Assembly (NCBI GenBank): GCA_023897205.1
Contig: JAHWDD010000008.1
Coordinates: 2,852,001-2,916,000 of the forward strand
From: Exophiala sp. HKRS030
Taxonomy: Eukaryota > Ascomycota > Eurotiomycetes > Chaetothyriales > Herpotrichiellaceae
Direction: 5' to 3'
Length of the DNA: 64,000 nt
Shown: positions 11,548-22,351 of the stretch, piece after piece
How positions within the stretch are numbered: the first letter of the stretch is position 1
Layout: each line of letters starts with the position of its first letter
Program-made: the position numbers and the translations under genes
The notes under the pieces: generated by a model
What the model was told of the DNA's origin: nothing
The model's database searches: none
What the model saw: only the letters and a program-made list of their open reading frames with translations

Positions 11548-12639
11548 TCAATACCAATCGTTCTGATCCGGCCAGAACTCAAATTGACCGTCGTGTCCTC
11601 CAGCTTTCCATGCCAGTTGCTGCTCCTGTTCGGTAGCGTAGTACCCGTTGACCATCCCGCCATTAGAATTATAAACCATGTCCTCTGCAAAGTCCGCGAG
11701 ATGTGCATTCTGCATTTGTGGATAGCGGTCCATCGTCTGATCCCCGGTCGGAACAATGGCTTGCTGCCAGTCCGGAACGAACGGGAGTCTCCATTCCCCA
11801 AGTTCCGCCATCAGTTCTGTTCCCAGCCATACCGCGCCCATGGCTTCAAATGTCGGATCGTTGTCCATGATTGAGTTCTGATACTCAACCTCATCTGGTC
11901 GAGGCCCACTCGAAAAAATCGGTCCGGTCTCATCAAGTGGTAGTGGCCGGATGAAAGGCCGGTCGTGGAAACTCGCGGTCTGTGGTGATGAGAGTCGAGG
12001 AGGGGGGAGATAGCGCCCGCACTTGGTTCGAGCCAGTCGAGACTGTCGATTGTCTCCATTCCATTGCATTTCTTCCGCACTTGGCCAACTTGCAATCACT
12101 TGACCGCTAGCCATATGTTCTGAAGACCAAATGGTAGGAAGCATAAGTACTGGGCTCAAACCGTCAGTGTATCGCTTCCCACCAAAGGCTGGCATGATCT
12201 TTCTCTTCGTCTTGGGTATTCTCAAATTGGCTTCGATTTGTTCTTTCAAAAGTGCCGCACTCTTCAGAAGTTCAATCTCCCGCATGGCCAGCATATATCT
12301 CTTGTGCTGAATCCATTCGGCAACATTCTTGGGGAAAATTTCTGATGGACCATAAGTAGGTTTGGCAACAGATCGAAATTGTTCAGGGGCAAAATGACGC
12401 ACACGCTGCTTGTGCCTCTCGAACTCTTCCTTTTCCTTGATGGCAACACTCTTCCACGTGATTGATGCGGTATGAGAAGGGCCCGGAGCAAGGAATACCT
12501 GTTGAGAATGCTCTTCGTCGAAGAAGGTCTGATTAGCCTGTAGAGCACTACTCGCAGTAGCCTCCGAGAAGGAAATCGATTCGAAAGAGGCCGTCTTTCG
12601 AAGATGATGGTGACCAGGTCCACCCGTGGGGAGCGACAT
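11548..12639 (-). CDS. conserved-looking fungal protein of unknown function
   Basis: Single uninterrupted frame of 363 codons starting at a real ATG (12639). I do not recognise a named domain. Visible features are a Ser/Thr-rich N-terminus, a charged helical stretch around residues 60-140 (KEKEEFERHKQRVRHF, then AEWIQHKRYMLAMREIELL), a basic patch PKTKRKIMPAFGGKRYTDG around 145-165, and an acidic, Trp-rich C-terminus. No signal peptide or membrane segment is evident, so a cytosolic or nuclear location is likely. The GGKRYTDGL-type block followed by a tryptophan reminds me of an uncharacterised family of filamentous fungi, but that is memory, not a search. The frame ends cleanly in FWPDQNDWY. 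A different frame continues past the stop but has no supporting splice. Confidence 0.65.
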   Translation of the reverse strand: MSLPTGGPGHHHLRKTASFESISFSEATASSALQANQTFFDEEHSQQVFLAPGPSHTASITWKSVAIKEKEEFERHKQRVRHFAPEQFRSVAKPTYGPSEIFPKNVAEWIQHKRYMLAMREIELLKSAALLKEQIEANLRIPKTKRKIMPAFGGKRYTDGLSPVLMLPTIWSSEHMASGQVIASWPSAEEMQWNGDNRQSRLARTKCGRYLPPPRLSSPQTASFHDRPFIRPLPLDETGPIFSSGPRPDEVEYQNSIMDNDPTFEAMGAVWLGTELMAELGEWRLPFVPDWQQAIVPTGDQTMDRYPQMQNAHLADFAEDMVYNSNGGMVNGYYATEQEQQLAWKAGGHDGQFEFWPDQNDWY

Positions 12640-14020
12640 GATGAATTGTGGCTATGTGACGGTGGTGTCAGAGGTTTGCAGGGTTTGGGTTTGGTTTGAA
12701 TCACGAAGAGACGAAAATTTGCTTCAAGGGTGTCAAGGACAGAAGGACTCAACGAATTCTTCGAGACTGAGAAACCTGGATGTGTCAAAGGAAAACTTGT
12801 CTAATTGAGCACACAGATTCTGGAAACGCAAAAAGGGTTGAGGGTTGGATGGCTACGAGACCAGCTCGCCAACGTGTGACTTGTTGTGGCAATTGAACTT
12901 CACCTTTCGGTTTTCACGCGTTGCCTTCGTATCACGGCAACAACAGTAGAGGCGATAATATGGGTTGCCTGCTTGAGGACTCCCAATGACTTGTCCTTGA
13001 CTTGAACAGATATCTGACCCAAGTCTGAAGCATCTGCAGGTGGAGGGACAAGACTGGCTGTTCGACTGCCTGTCATTGAAAGCACCCTGTGGACGGCACT
13101 CTGATAGATGACCAACAAGTAGATGAATTTCTTTGGGTTCATGGTACACTCGAGGCTTGTGAGATTGGGATTGCCGGGTGAAACGAGGTTTAAATAGTGC
13201 CTCTCTGAGGACCCAAATCCTACCTGTGAAGATATTGCTCATTTTAGATCAGAAGGATGTGCCTTTTGGTTGCTCAGAAGGAAGCTAGCAAGTCACGAAT
13301 CGACGTATTGAATGAAGAGTTCCGTAAAAGTCTCAGGTTTCGACTCATGGCATGTGAATTCCACGCATGAGAATGGCTCATGGTATCCATCCTTTGACCT
13401 TCCAGGGGCTGGCAACAACCATCAGGTCATCAGTTGAACTGGTTATCTGATGTCTAACGTGAGGACCAGAGCTGCTAGGTTATTCGAACTCGAGTCCTTT
13501 GCTTCGATGTGATGAGGGTGTTTTGCTGTCAAATGTCAGAGGTCCGGACTCCGGGAAGACATGAAAAACGAAAAGACAACGAGAAATCCTAACAACGGCT
13601 CCCTAATGCTTTGTCTTGTTAGATGTCAATTCTGGAAGCAGCGACAGCAGCAAATTCAAGCCGAGACAACCCTTCGATGGTCTCTGCCTTCACGGGTACA
13701 ATAGCCTGCTCTTCTACATTGTGATGTTTTTCTTGTGGCGATGTTGGAATCGAAACCGTGATTACATTAAAGCCGCAGCGGTTTGTGAAGGATCCAAACC
13801 TAATGAGTAAACTGTCTCGCTCTTCTGTCGACAAAGAGTCAAAGACGAACAAAGAATGTCGTCGGCCAAAATCCACGTGACTTCGCGCGCCAGGCGTGGA
13901 AGGTCGTGGCCTCGACCCCTCAACGCCTCGAGGCATCCATCTGCTTCACCCGTCCACGAACGCACTCGACGCGTCTTCCAAGCGCAGTACATTGACCATC
14001 ACTGACAACCGATAAGGGCT
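12640..14020. other. intergenic spacer with weak small-ORF candidates
   Basis: About 1.4 kb. The only frames are a minus-strand 80-codon frame at 12900-13142 and minus-strand frames at 13619-13992, none with a family match. The last 200 bases are the likely Ctf8 promoter. Confidence 0.45.
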
Positions 14021-14485
14021 ATGCCGTCAGTCAACCTCCGAGTGACCGAGTTCTACGATCGCCAGAATGTAACCACCCCCAATCCACTCCCCCAACTCCT
14101 CAAAACCCCATCAGGCCTGGCCATAGTCGAGATCCAAGGGACAATTCACGCGCCAGTTCCGACTTCAGAGTCCAACACACCTTTAGGAGGATCCGCCACA
14201 TCCATACCCATCGGCCGCCTTGAATTCCCTTTATATGACACCAATGAGCCCAACGAGGGCAAATGGATGAAGAAAGTCTATCTCTACGTGGGAAAGCATC
14301 AGCGGTTAACTGGAGAGGTGAAGAAATTGGCTAAACCACTCGGTGTCATCCGTAAGGTCTCGGCTGACAATGAAGTGGCTGGAGATGAAGAAACCATCAA
14401 ACATTCAAATGATGACCTAGAGTTGGTGGACGTTGTGAAGTATAAGTTGCTCTTCAGTGCGAGGCCAGAACCAGTCGGAGAATGA
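14021..14485 (+). CDS. ctf8: chromosome transmission fidelity protein 8, Ctf8
   Basis: Ctf8 is a small subunit of the alternative clamp loader Ctf18-RFC (with Dcc1), which handles PCNA at replication forks and supports sister chromatid cohesion in the nucleus. The intronless gene encodes 154 residues, close to other fungal Ctf8 proteins. Family blocks in order: TPSGLAIVEIQGTIHAP (about 28-44), IGRLEFPLYD (about 63-72), WMKKVYLYVGKHQRLTGEVK (about 83-102), LAKPLGVIRK, and the C-terminal VKYKLLFSARPEPVG. The start is the first in-frame ATG and matches the usual N-terminal position. No oddity seen. Confidence 0.92.
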   Translation: MPSVNLRVTEFYDRQNVTTPNPLPQLLKTPSGLAIVEIQGTIHAPVPTSESNTPLGGSATSIPIGRLEFPLYDTNEPNEGKWMKKVYLYVGKHQRLTGEVKKLAKPLGVIRKVSADNEVAGDEETIKHSNDDLELVDVVKYKLLFSARPEPVGE

Positions 14486-15185
14486 GACCTCACTTTGACT
14501 ACCAGGCGATGGAGCAAGCAGCACTCACTCGACGATTAAAGATCTCAAGATCTTGAGGATCTAAAGTATAGATGACAGGTTCTCTTGATACAGGTATAAT
14601 GCTGGTGCTAGTGCTTCTGCAGACATTCATGGTGCAACCACGAAATTATATTTGTGGCTCTACTCGAGACGGCGCATCAATCCTATGAGATATCCCGCCA
14701 ACACCGACAGGCATAATCATCCTTCCTTCCAAGTTCAAGGGATTGGAAGTACATATGCTGAGAAACCTATGTCCTTGCATCAAGCTCTACACAACCTGCC
14801 CAACGGTGTAGAGAAGCCTTCTCTTCTGTGCATCTTCAATCCCACAAGGACCTTCAGCCAGAGCTTCAAAAGACCTCTCATGTCTGTGGTGCAAATCATA
14901 CCAATGATCTCTGTGCATTCGGATGCCTGTTGATAACGAGAGGTTTCTACACTGACTCTGGTTCCGGTGCATGGTGCACTGATGGTTCCTGATTTCAGCG
15001 TCAGTGATATAACCCTCCTCTTGTCTCCCAAATTATCGCCTAAGGCCCTCAACCTTGCCTTGAACCGCGCATTTGTCTTGTGTCAAGAAGACCTCTTGCA
15101 CACTGAAAAGGCAATGCTGCCATATTATGTTTAGAGGATTGGGACCAAACTTCGATAAAAAGAATGGCCACCGACATCTTGGCAC
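14486..15185. other. intergenic, no gene recognised
   Basis: 3' regions of Ctf8 and of the convergent minus-strand gene. Only short overlapping frames on both strands (14652-15052), none with a family signal. Confidence 0.5.
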
Positions 15186-16195
15186 TCATAGCGCAAAAGA
15201 TGTGCAAAAGATCGATACTAAAAGTCCAGCAAGTGCTGTCCAACGAGGAAGAAATATAGCACCAGCATTTTGTTGCTCGACAACCGCAATACTTTCTGCC
15301 ACAGGCTTGAGGCATGTCAAGTAGAATTCAGGCTCAAGTATGCTGACGTCGTCTCGTCTCTTGTCGCGCCCAGATGCGTCTGAAGGGTAAAAAATGGTGA
15401 TGATTGGAGTCACGCCTCGTGCAAATGAGTTGACGGTATCGGCATCAGGGACGGTTTCTATTTGTTGAGATTCGATTAGATCAACAGTATAAGCATCTCC
15501 TGATATTTTTGAACAACTCGGATCGACGGTGATCGGTGAAGGTGGAGAATTGTCTGTGAGATCTATCACGTCCCATCATTAGCAGCAGTCTTTCAGCATG
15601 ATAGTTGGGCTCACTTACCTCGAACTACGATGGCACCCCACAAACCATCATATGCAAGCTTGCAAGAAGAAGGTGCATTACTGCGCAACTCTACAGCCAG
15701 ATTGGAACATATGAAGGTTGGGTTGTCATCAGCCGTCAGGATATCGGAAAATGTCTTGTTTGTTTGGGAGACAAGGTCGGCGACACAAGACTGTCCCAAA
15801 AAGTCCTGACAAGATCCCGCTGCATTTCCACCAAAATCTTGTCGTTGAACTACATCCTCGAAGAAAAGGGCGCAACCTTTGATACCATCGAGCGCTCCTA
15901 AGTTGAGAGATGGGGGTGAGCCGAGGAGATAGCTTCGCTGTAAGATGTCAAGCGAGGAATTGCTAGGTGAAGCCTCGGAGGAGAATGTCGTCGTCCATGT
16001 CAGAGGGTCGGAGCTGATGGTATTGCTCAGGTTGGTGATGCCTACTGCGTTGGCTGTGATGTTTCCCACTGGGCAGGAGTATTCGTTCGACGCATCCTTG
16101 GGACAGCCTATCGAGTCACAACCGAGAAGTTGTGCCTTTGTAGAGAGGATGAGGGTGAACAATGAGGCGACGAACTGCAGTCTCTGTCGCGACAT
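15186..16195 (-). CDS. secreted, probably GPI-anchored protein of unknown function
   Basis: Two exons on the minus strand: 16195-15619 and 15562-15186, joined by a 56-nt GT-AG intron, giving about 317 residues. The start Met is chosen because it opens a clear signal peptide (RLQFVASLFTLILSTKA) with a probable cleavage before QLLG. The mature protein carries spaced cysteines (GCDSIGCPKD, YSCPVGN, CALFF, CQDFL, SCVADL, FICSN, SCKLAY) and several N-glycosylation sequons. The C-terminus ends in a hydrophobic tail, FLPRWTALAGLLVSIFCTSF, consistent with a GPI-attachment signal or a membrane anchor. No family recognised. It is the first of three secreted-protein genes between Ctf8 and Utp7. The splice restores a single frame through WGAIVVRDLTDN. 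Confidence 0.75.
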
Positions 16196-17990
16196 TCTTC
16201 TGGGCGGCACCCTAGAAATTAAGACTCTGCAATGCGATGATACGGTGGTCGCGGGCGCAGTCGGCACAGTGCAAGCCTGGGAGAGAGTTGTTGAACAGAA
16301 GGAATTGGATGTAGCCACCTGGGCCACAGGCCTGATATCTCCATACTCTGACCTGGCAAAGCAAGCCTCGTCCAAAAGAACCCATGCAACACCACCTGCA
16401 AGTCATGCACACACTTTCCATTAGCGTGAGTCCAGACGCTGACCTACAGGCCAACAGTCGAGGTCTTTGCCGACCGTTGACGACACTGGCGCCGCAATCA
16501 AGCATTTGCGCCCAGCTCTAATGAGTAAGTCCATGATAGTGAACATCCAGAAATCAAGCCTGCCAATACGGATAGAGGCGGCATGGGCTTGCCACCCTTG
16601 CTCGCAGAACTATTTTCAGTTCTCCCGGCCCCACTTTTCCGGGTTTCTGTCGAAAGTCCGAAACTCGCGCTCTGATACGGTAGAAGCACGATTCTGGAGG
16701 TTGATCACCCAATTATAGCCATGGGAGGGGCAACGCGTGAGCAAGATATGAAACGCAAGATGCAGAAGAAAGGCCTCCCAGCGCTTAAGCATGTTGGAGA
16801 GAAAAGCCAATCAGCGTCGTGGATTCAGGCCTCGGCGCCAATGCCCGCCGCTGATCCTTTCCTCTTCTTGGCACCCAAGCTTCCCTGTACCCTTGGTGTC
16901 CTTGGTGAAGAAGTGGAAGATGTTCTTTTTATGTAACTCGGGCACCTTCGAGAGGTGTGGTGCCACGCATTTCCTGAAGATTAGGTACATGCTACAATGC
17001 ACATGAGTCAAGGCCAAGAGGCAGCGGTGCGTCGGTGGTCTGATGTTGTATCGAAGACTGAAGTCCAGACCATCTGAGAACTGTCTCCGAGTGTAGTTAT
17101 GTACCCATGTACCTTACCTTACATTCCCTCACCTTACCTTAGTACCTTCTCCCCTCCCTCAATCAAGGAAAATGGCCCAATATTAGAAGCAATTCTGGCC
17201 AACTTGCACGTGCTCTCCACTTCGTCCGGCATGTGGAGAGTCTTTTGCATGTCCCAGCACATACGTGGCAGCACTCTACTAATGTGTCTAGTGACAAGAG
17301 CAACGCGACATCGGCATCAGAAAACCCATTCATCCAGACCGTGCGCGTTTCGGCTCGTGTGTCATGGGGATGGGGGTGCCGGAGACTATCTCACTGGGTA
17401 GTTAGCACACCGCGCCAGCTTACTTACTTATGTTTCTGCCGCTCGGCAACAGTCGACTGCGCTGCCGAGGAGTGACGAATCTTCGATGGACCTCGCTAAC
17501 TAGATGAACTCTGCTGTTAGGTTTGGAAGAAATGGTAGGTTGAGATCGATGAACATGAACTCGTCTCGGTAGGATTACGTTCGCATGTACATACTTTGTC
17601 GCAAGGCTTGAATTTAAGCCTCGTCATTCAGTGACAACATCACCGAATAGGGGCATCGATAAGCGATTACGGCTAACATGATTTGAAGGTGAGATTCTTT
17701 TCTGGTATTGACAATCTTTACCCTCTCTACATCTCTCCCTACTTTTGTCTCCATTCGATGGCCGATGGTCAGCAGATAGCATGCCACAGCATGGAGAATA
17801 CAACTTATGTACAGTTGAGTTAATTTGGATCAATAGTTCATTTGAGCTGGTCATTTCGGTCTTTCTAAAAGTACATGTAGTATAACATCATTGGTTCTCT
17901 TGTACCGTCTTGACCTCCGCCGCGTCAAGATCGATCTCTTCGCACAAAGATAAATCCCCGATCAATAGCGTCACCTCTAAAATTCAGGTC
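16196..17990. other. intergenic, no supported gene
   Basis: About 1.8 kb with scattered frames of under 100 codons on both strands, none with a family signal. A short run of degenerate TACCTTACCTTA words lies near 17098-17150. Confidence 0.5.
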
Positions 17991-18749
17991 TTACACATGT
18001 AAACCTTCAAGCCACTCTAGTGATCGGCGCAAAACAGACGGATCATGTGGGACCAAATGTAAGCCCGGCTCTAGTGGACCAAGAACAATTGGCAATGGTG
18101 GTGATACGGCCGTGGCCGCTGAAGTGGACGTCTGTGAGCTACCTGTTGAAGTAACCGTCTCTGTCACAGTAACAGTGTGCTCTACTACTGGTGGTGAATC
18201 GGTCGAGGTTGGCGCAACTTGCGTGCTCCCTGTAGACGAGGTCTCAGTCGATTGAGACGATGTCGAGGTTGAGGTTGAGGTTGATGTCGAAGTCGAAGTC
18301 GAGGTGGAGGTCGTGGTCGCGGTCGAGGTCGAAGACGAAGTCGTGGTTGTTAAGGCTTCGCTGCTGGTGATCGTAGGATTTGTAGACACAGCTGCCGGCT
18401 GGACAATGGTAGCGTTCGGTGAGTCGGCCGTCTCCGTAGACTTTACCGATGAAGGTGAGTCAAAGACCAGTGGTAGTAACCCGGAGTTCACAGGACCGCT
18501 GAGGAATCCGTCTCCTGTCTCTCTCTTTACCTTCTCTGGTACGGCGAAGGCAGCTGGGATCAGGTCTTGCAGTGCTCGGATCGGATTTCGTCGTGTCAAT
18601 CCTATTATGATGTCAACGATTCTGTAGTCAATCTGCTTTGGAACACATGGCTGACCGTTGTCATCGACTGGTAACACCCAGGACAATACCGATGATGGCG
18701 TCGCGACAGTGGCGAGAGCAATGGTAAAGTGGGAGAACTTCAGTCGCAT
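17991..18749 (-). CDS. secreted Ser/Thr-rich (mucin-like) surface protein
   Basis: Single-exon frame of about 252 residues on the minus strand. The ATG giving MRLKFSHFTIALATV is preferred over an upstream in-frame GTG. It begins with a signal peptide (to about residue 20-23), then a short folded-looking region with one cysteine (about 25-85), then a Ser/Thr tract from about 110 to 200. The tract contains an almost perfect Thr-Ser dipeptide run encoded by hexamers at about 18240-18330. A Val/Thr segment (EHTVTVTETVTSTG) follows, then a proline-rich tail. There is no GPI-type hydrophobic end, so it is probably secreted or cell-wall associated and heavily O-mannosylated. Orthology cannot be judged from such composition. 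The repeat may vary in length between strains. Confidence 0.7.
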   Translation of the reverse strand: MRLKFSHFTIALATVATPSSVLSWVLPVDDNGQPCVPKQIDYRIVDIIIGLTRRNPIRALQDLIPAAFAVPEKVKRETGDGFLSGPVNSGLLPLVFDSPSSVKSTETADSPNATIVQPAAVSTNPTITSSEALTTTTSSSTSTATTTSTSTSTSTSTSTSTSTSSQSTETSSTGSTQVAPTSTDSPPVVEHTVTVTETVTSTGSSQTSTSAATAVSPPLPIVLGPLEPGLHLVPHDPSVLRRSLEWLEGLHV

Positions 18750-20712
18750 CTTCACATCCTCTTTGCAGATCAGAGGTCTCGAGGAGGTCAGTCGACCCGC
18801 AGGTCTGGTGGGCTAGAGTTGGGGATTATATTAGAACAACGTGGTGCAGGTTTTTCTTAGTATACACATTAGAATTTGAAGATGATCGTGCAGAACCATG
18901 TCATTGAGTTTTGGAGGATATCATGGTGATCAAGTAGTTTCGAGTCGGTCTCTCAAACATGACTCTGAAGCGCGTAGGTTTGAAACATCAGGCCAACATC
19001 ATGGGCAATATTGAACCTACGGTTGTTTGGTGTCACCTGTTGTAGGAGAGTCCAAGAATGTGCCCAGACATCAAGATGGGGTTACCAAGCCCAAACGACG
19101 GGATGGTGTTTGAGTAGAGTCTTGTTTCATCCATTGTCCAAAGTGCTGTCGTAAGCGCTGCTCACAACCAATGGTTGAATGTGGAGGAGCGTGAGGAGTG
19201 AGGAGGTTGTCGTCGTCGTGGGTTGCGTAAGAACAATAGCATCGGAACTCGGAGAAAATGCCTCCGTCCCCCCCCCCCTTCTTCCCGATTGTTGCCTGCC
19301 ACCAGCGATTCAGGAAGGTCAGCCGATCGACTATTTTCGGAACATAAAATCACGTGAGTTTGGTCAGAAGCCCAAGGCTGAAGTGCAAGGCTGCAACCTC
19401 GGATTGCACAGGATTACCCTTGCCACTCCTCCACTTGTCAATGATGAATGTTGTTATGCCCAAGGACCTGGTTGGTCCGGGTGCTTCTGTGACATCCTTG
19501 TCGATAGAACACGGCGGATTACACATGACTGCTCAAGGACGTCCACGAGATCTGGTTTTTCCACACTGGAAGTCCAGATGACCTTACGCACTGACAAAGT
19601 TCTTCATGCTTTCCCATGCGATGTACATGAGGTGGTCCGCGCGCGCTCGTCCCGATACTGAATGTCTGTTCATGAGCTTGGATACCTGCGTGGCACCCTT
19701 TCACGGCCTAGCTTCATCTCCACGAAATTAAGCGAGCTTCAGAGTGGATTACTTCTACCTATTCAATAACCGATCTCTTTGGGATATACTTCGGGACTGG
19801 ACCTGGCATCATGCGATCTTGCCACAAGCTTCACCTGTACTAAGTCGCTTCACGCCCACACCGATGGCGAAGGTTGTAAGGGCCCGCACTCGCAATACAA
19901 CCAGCCCCCTCAATACCACGTACCTGGCTAAGTACTTCGGCTACTTCTGCGGGAAGTAAGGAGCCTCCATACTCTGAACACGGTAAGACTATGTGCCCAA
20001 AGCGCTTCGTCACTATTCTAGTCACACCTGATAGTCAATGCCACTATTGGCTTCCATCTCAACAACGAATCATCCCAACTGGCTACTTTCAAGCACTGAT
20101 GGAAGCTTTCTCCTAGCTGTACCAAGACTACAAATATGGATTTGCGGAGGATCTCGTTCCTCACGGTCGGGATCAGCATCATCTACCCGCAACTTGGACT
20201 TCAGACGAGTCGTGATCTACATTCCGAAAGCTGTCTGAGCATCCCATGAAAAAGCACAAAGGCCAGAACATGCTATGACGCTTAATATTGGCAGAGCGCT
20301 TAGCATCTAAACTACATGGAGAATCTTTTCTAGAACGAGCCCTTTTTCGAGCTTATGGGCCAAAAATGACCATGTGTTTCCATCCTCTGCATGGAATTAT
20401 CAGCACAGTATCTGGCATGAAGCTCAGAATAGAGCAGAACTCTATCCGCGTGAACATGTCGTCTTTGAGTTCCTGATTATGGGATTATCTATTTGACCAT
20501 TGTCAATATCGCGGCTGCACTAGTACTGTCAATAAAGGTACACACCCCTTCCGCAACGGAAGTTCAATCGTCAACCACATCTGGACAGCTCGTTCAGATC
20601 TGCTGCTGGTATCTGAAGAATATAAGAAGTCCAACCCCGAGGAAATGGTGTCAAGGTTGGTCCACACTCGACACGTTTCGAAACTTGACCATCCGTTTCG
20701 CTCTCTATCATC
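18750..20712. other. intergenic, no supported gene
   Basis: About 2 kb between two secreted-protein genes. It includes an 11-base C run at 19268-19278 and a 160-codon plus-strand frame (19179-19661) without family signal. The last 200 bases should hold the promoter of the Ntn hydrolase gene. Confidence 0.5.
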
Positions 20713-21828
20713 ATGATTTCTCTCTTCATCCCAGCTCTTTTTGGGGCCTCATTCATCTTCTCACGCCAGGCTCATGCATGTTCTAGGGTCACCTATCATG
20801 CGGAAGTGGACGACCGTATCACAATAGGTCGGTCTATGGATTTTGTAACATCGACAAATTCTAGCCTCTACATCTTTCCAGCTGGTCAACAACGAAATGG
20901 AACAGCCGATTCCAATCCACTGCAATGGACATCAAAATATGGTTCTATCGTCACGACCATGTATGACATAGTCAGCATCGATGGTATGAATTCGGAAGGC
21001 TTAACAGGAAGTATTCTTTATCTTGGGCAAAGCGAGTATGGAGATCGCAATATGTCTATTCCTGGACTTGCAATAGGCTATTGGTTGCAATATTTTCTCG
21101 ACACGTATTCGACCGTGGCCGACGCAGCCAAGGCAGTCCAGGACAATCCCAACCTGTTCCAGGTTGTAAGTAAACCCATGGTGCCTGGTGTGTCGTCAAC
21201 AGGGCATGTGGCTTTGTCTGACAAGTCGGGAGACAATCTCATCATGGAATACCTGGAGGGAAAACTCGTGGTACATCATGGGATACAGTATCAGATCATG
21301 ACCAATGATCCCACCTACGATGAGCAAATTGCGCTCAACACTTACTGGGAACCCATTTCAAATTACAGCCTGCCTGGCACAAGCACCCCAGCAGGTAAGT
21401 ACAAGCCGCTCCTTAGTCTGCCCTTTGCATTTGCTAACCATGGCTCCCACCTAGACCGATACGTGCGACTGTCATACTATAACCGACTATCACCAGAATC
21501 TAAAGACCTTGTTTCATCGGTAGCAACAACGGCAGCTATGATCAGAGCAGTCAGCGTTCCCTTTGTGCCAGATTCTGAGATCAACACTGGGATCGACGTC
21601 TGGCCTACCCTGTGGAGAGTCTACGAAGATTCAAAGGACATGGTGTTTTTCTACGAGAGTGCGGTGGAACCTATCTTTGTGTGGGCCAATTTCGCAGATT
21701 TTGATTTCTCTGCACAAGGGAAGACCTTACGTCTGGGTATAGGGGAAGCGCCATGGGAGGAACGAGTGGGCGACATGAAGGGGAAGTTCACTGAAGCTCA
21801 ACCTTTTGCACCTCTTGGAGCGTCGTAG
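20713..21828 (+). CDS. secreted linear-amide C-N hydrolase (choloylglycine hydrolase / penicillin V acylase family)
   Basis: Ntn-hydrolase of the Cbah family, whose members cleave amide bonds in bile salts, penicillin V, N-acyl homoserine lactones or acylethanolamides. Two exons: 20713-21394 and 21455-21828, about 351 residues. The 60-nt intron is a multiple of three without a stop, so the unspliced frame stays open. Splicing gives STPADRYVRLSYYNRL, which fits the family better. The first 22 residues form a signal peptide, and the next residue is Cys23, the expected N-terminal nucleophile. Downstream are GRSMDF (the Arg and Asp of the active site), YDIVSIDGMNSEGL, MTNDPTYDEQ (oxyanion Asn region) and DRYVR (conserved Arg). 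Cleavage of the signal peptide alone would expose the catalytic cysteine. Substrate unknown. Such genes are commoner in bacteria, so a transfer origin is possible but untested. Confidence 0.88.
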   Translation: MISLFIPALFGASFIFSRQAHACSRVTYHAEVDDRITIGRSMDFVTSTNSSLYIFPAGQQRNGTADSNPLQWTSKYGSIVTTMYDIVSIDGMNSEGLTGSILYLGQSEYGDRNMSIPGLAIGYWLQYFLDTYSTVADAAKAVQDNPNLFQVVSKPMVPGVSSTGHVALSDKSGDNLIMEYLEGKLVVHHGIQYQIMTNDPTYDEQIALNTYWEPISNYSLPGTSTPAGKYKPLLSLPFAFANHGSHLDRYVRLSYYNRLSPESKDLVSSVATTAAMIRAVSVPFVPDSEINTGIDVWPTLWRVYEDSKDMVFFYESAVEPIFVWANFADFDFSAQGKTLRLGIGEAPWEERVGDMKGKFTEAQPFAPLGAS

Positions 21829-22351
21829 AGGTGCCTCTCGTTCTTTGAGAGGCGGAATTGATTCGTGATTTCTGTCATCTCCTAAACACCGTCCTCTTGT
21901 ATTGTGCTTCCTGCGGATGAGGTTTTTCTAGATCATTGTCATGCTAAAGTCCACGAGTCGAGTCCACGATAGATTTAAATGTACTAGTCAAACACCACCA
22001 AAGTATGGGCTTGCTTGCATTCGAATAAACAGAATGAAACCACAACAAGATGAAATACCCCAACTTTCTGTTCAGGCCTTTCAGTGTCAATTTAAGCGGC
22101 AGACCGGAGAATCAAGTGCCGAAATACTTGGGAGACAGCCAATCGGAGTAAACTTGCCTACACTGCAGCCCATGAATTTTTTGGAGACGACAAAAAATCA
22201 TGTCTGCAACATTCTGCTGCATTCACTCAACCAGAAAGTTGAGTCAATGGCTGCGCCGAGACGTGTTCTAAGCTGATCCGACAAATTCACCATTACAGCA
22301 CGATTACCACCTTTCCACTCACATTTATCCTGATTCCCTATCCTTCAAAAG
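21829..22351. other. intergenic, includes a possible upstream exon of Utp7
   Basis: No independent gene seen. An ATG at 22247 followed by a weak GT donor at 22263 could supply a first exon for the Utp7 gene (see that entry); otherwise this is promoter and 3' flank. Confidence 0.4.

Noticed and set aside
12900..13142. 80-codon minus-strand frame MNPKKFIYLLV...
   Set aside because: Starts with ATG and a hydrophobic stretch, but there is no family match and no supporting context.
22263..22351. 89-nt intron joining an ATG at 22247 to Utp7
   Set aside because: It would give an in-frame start, but the donor GTGTTC is weak and the two later frame breaks cannot be introns, so a missing base near 22360 is simpler. 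Kept as an alternative only.
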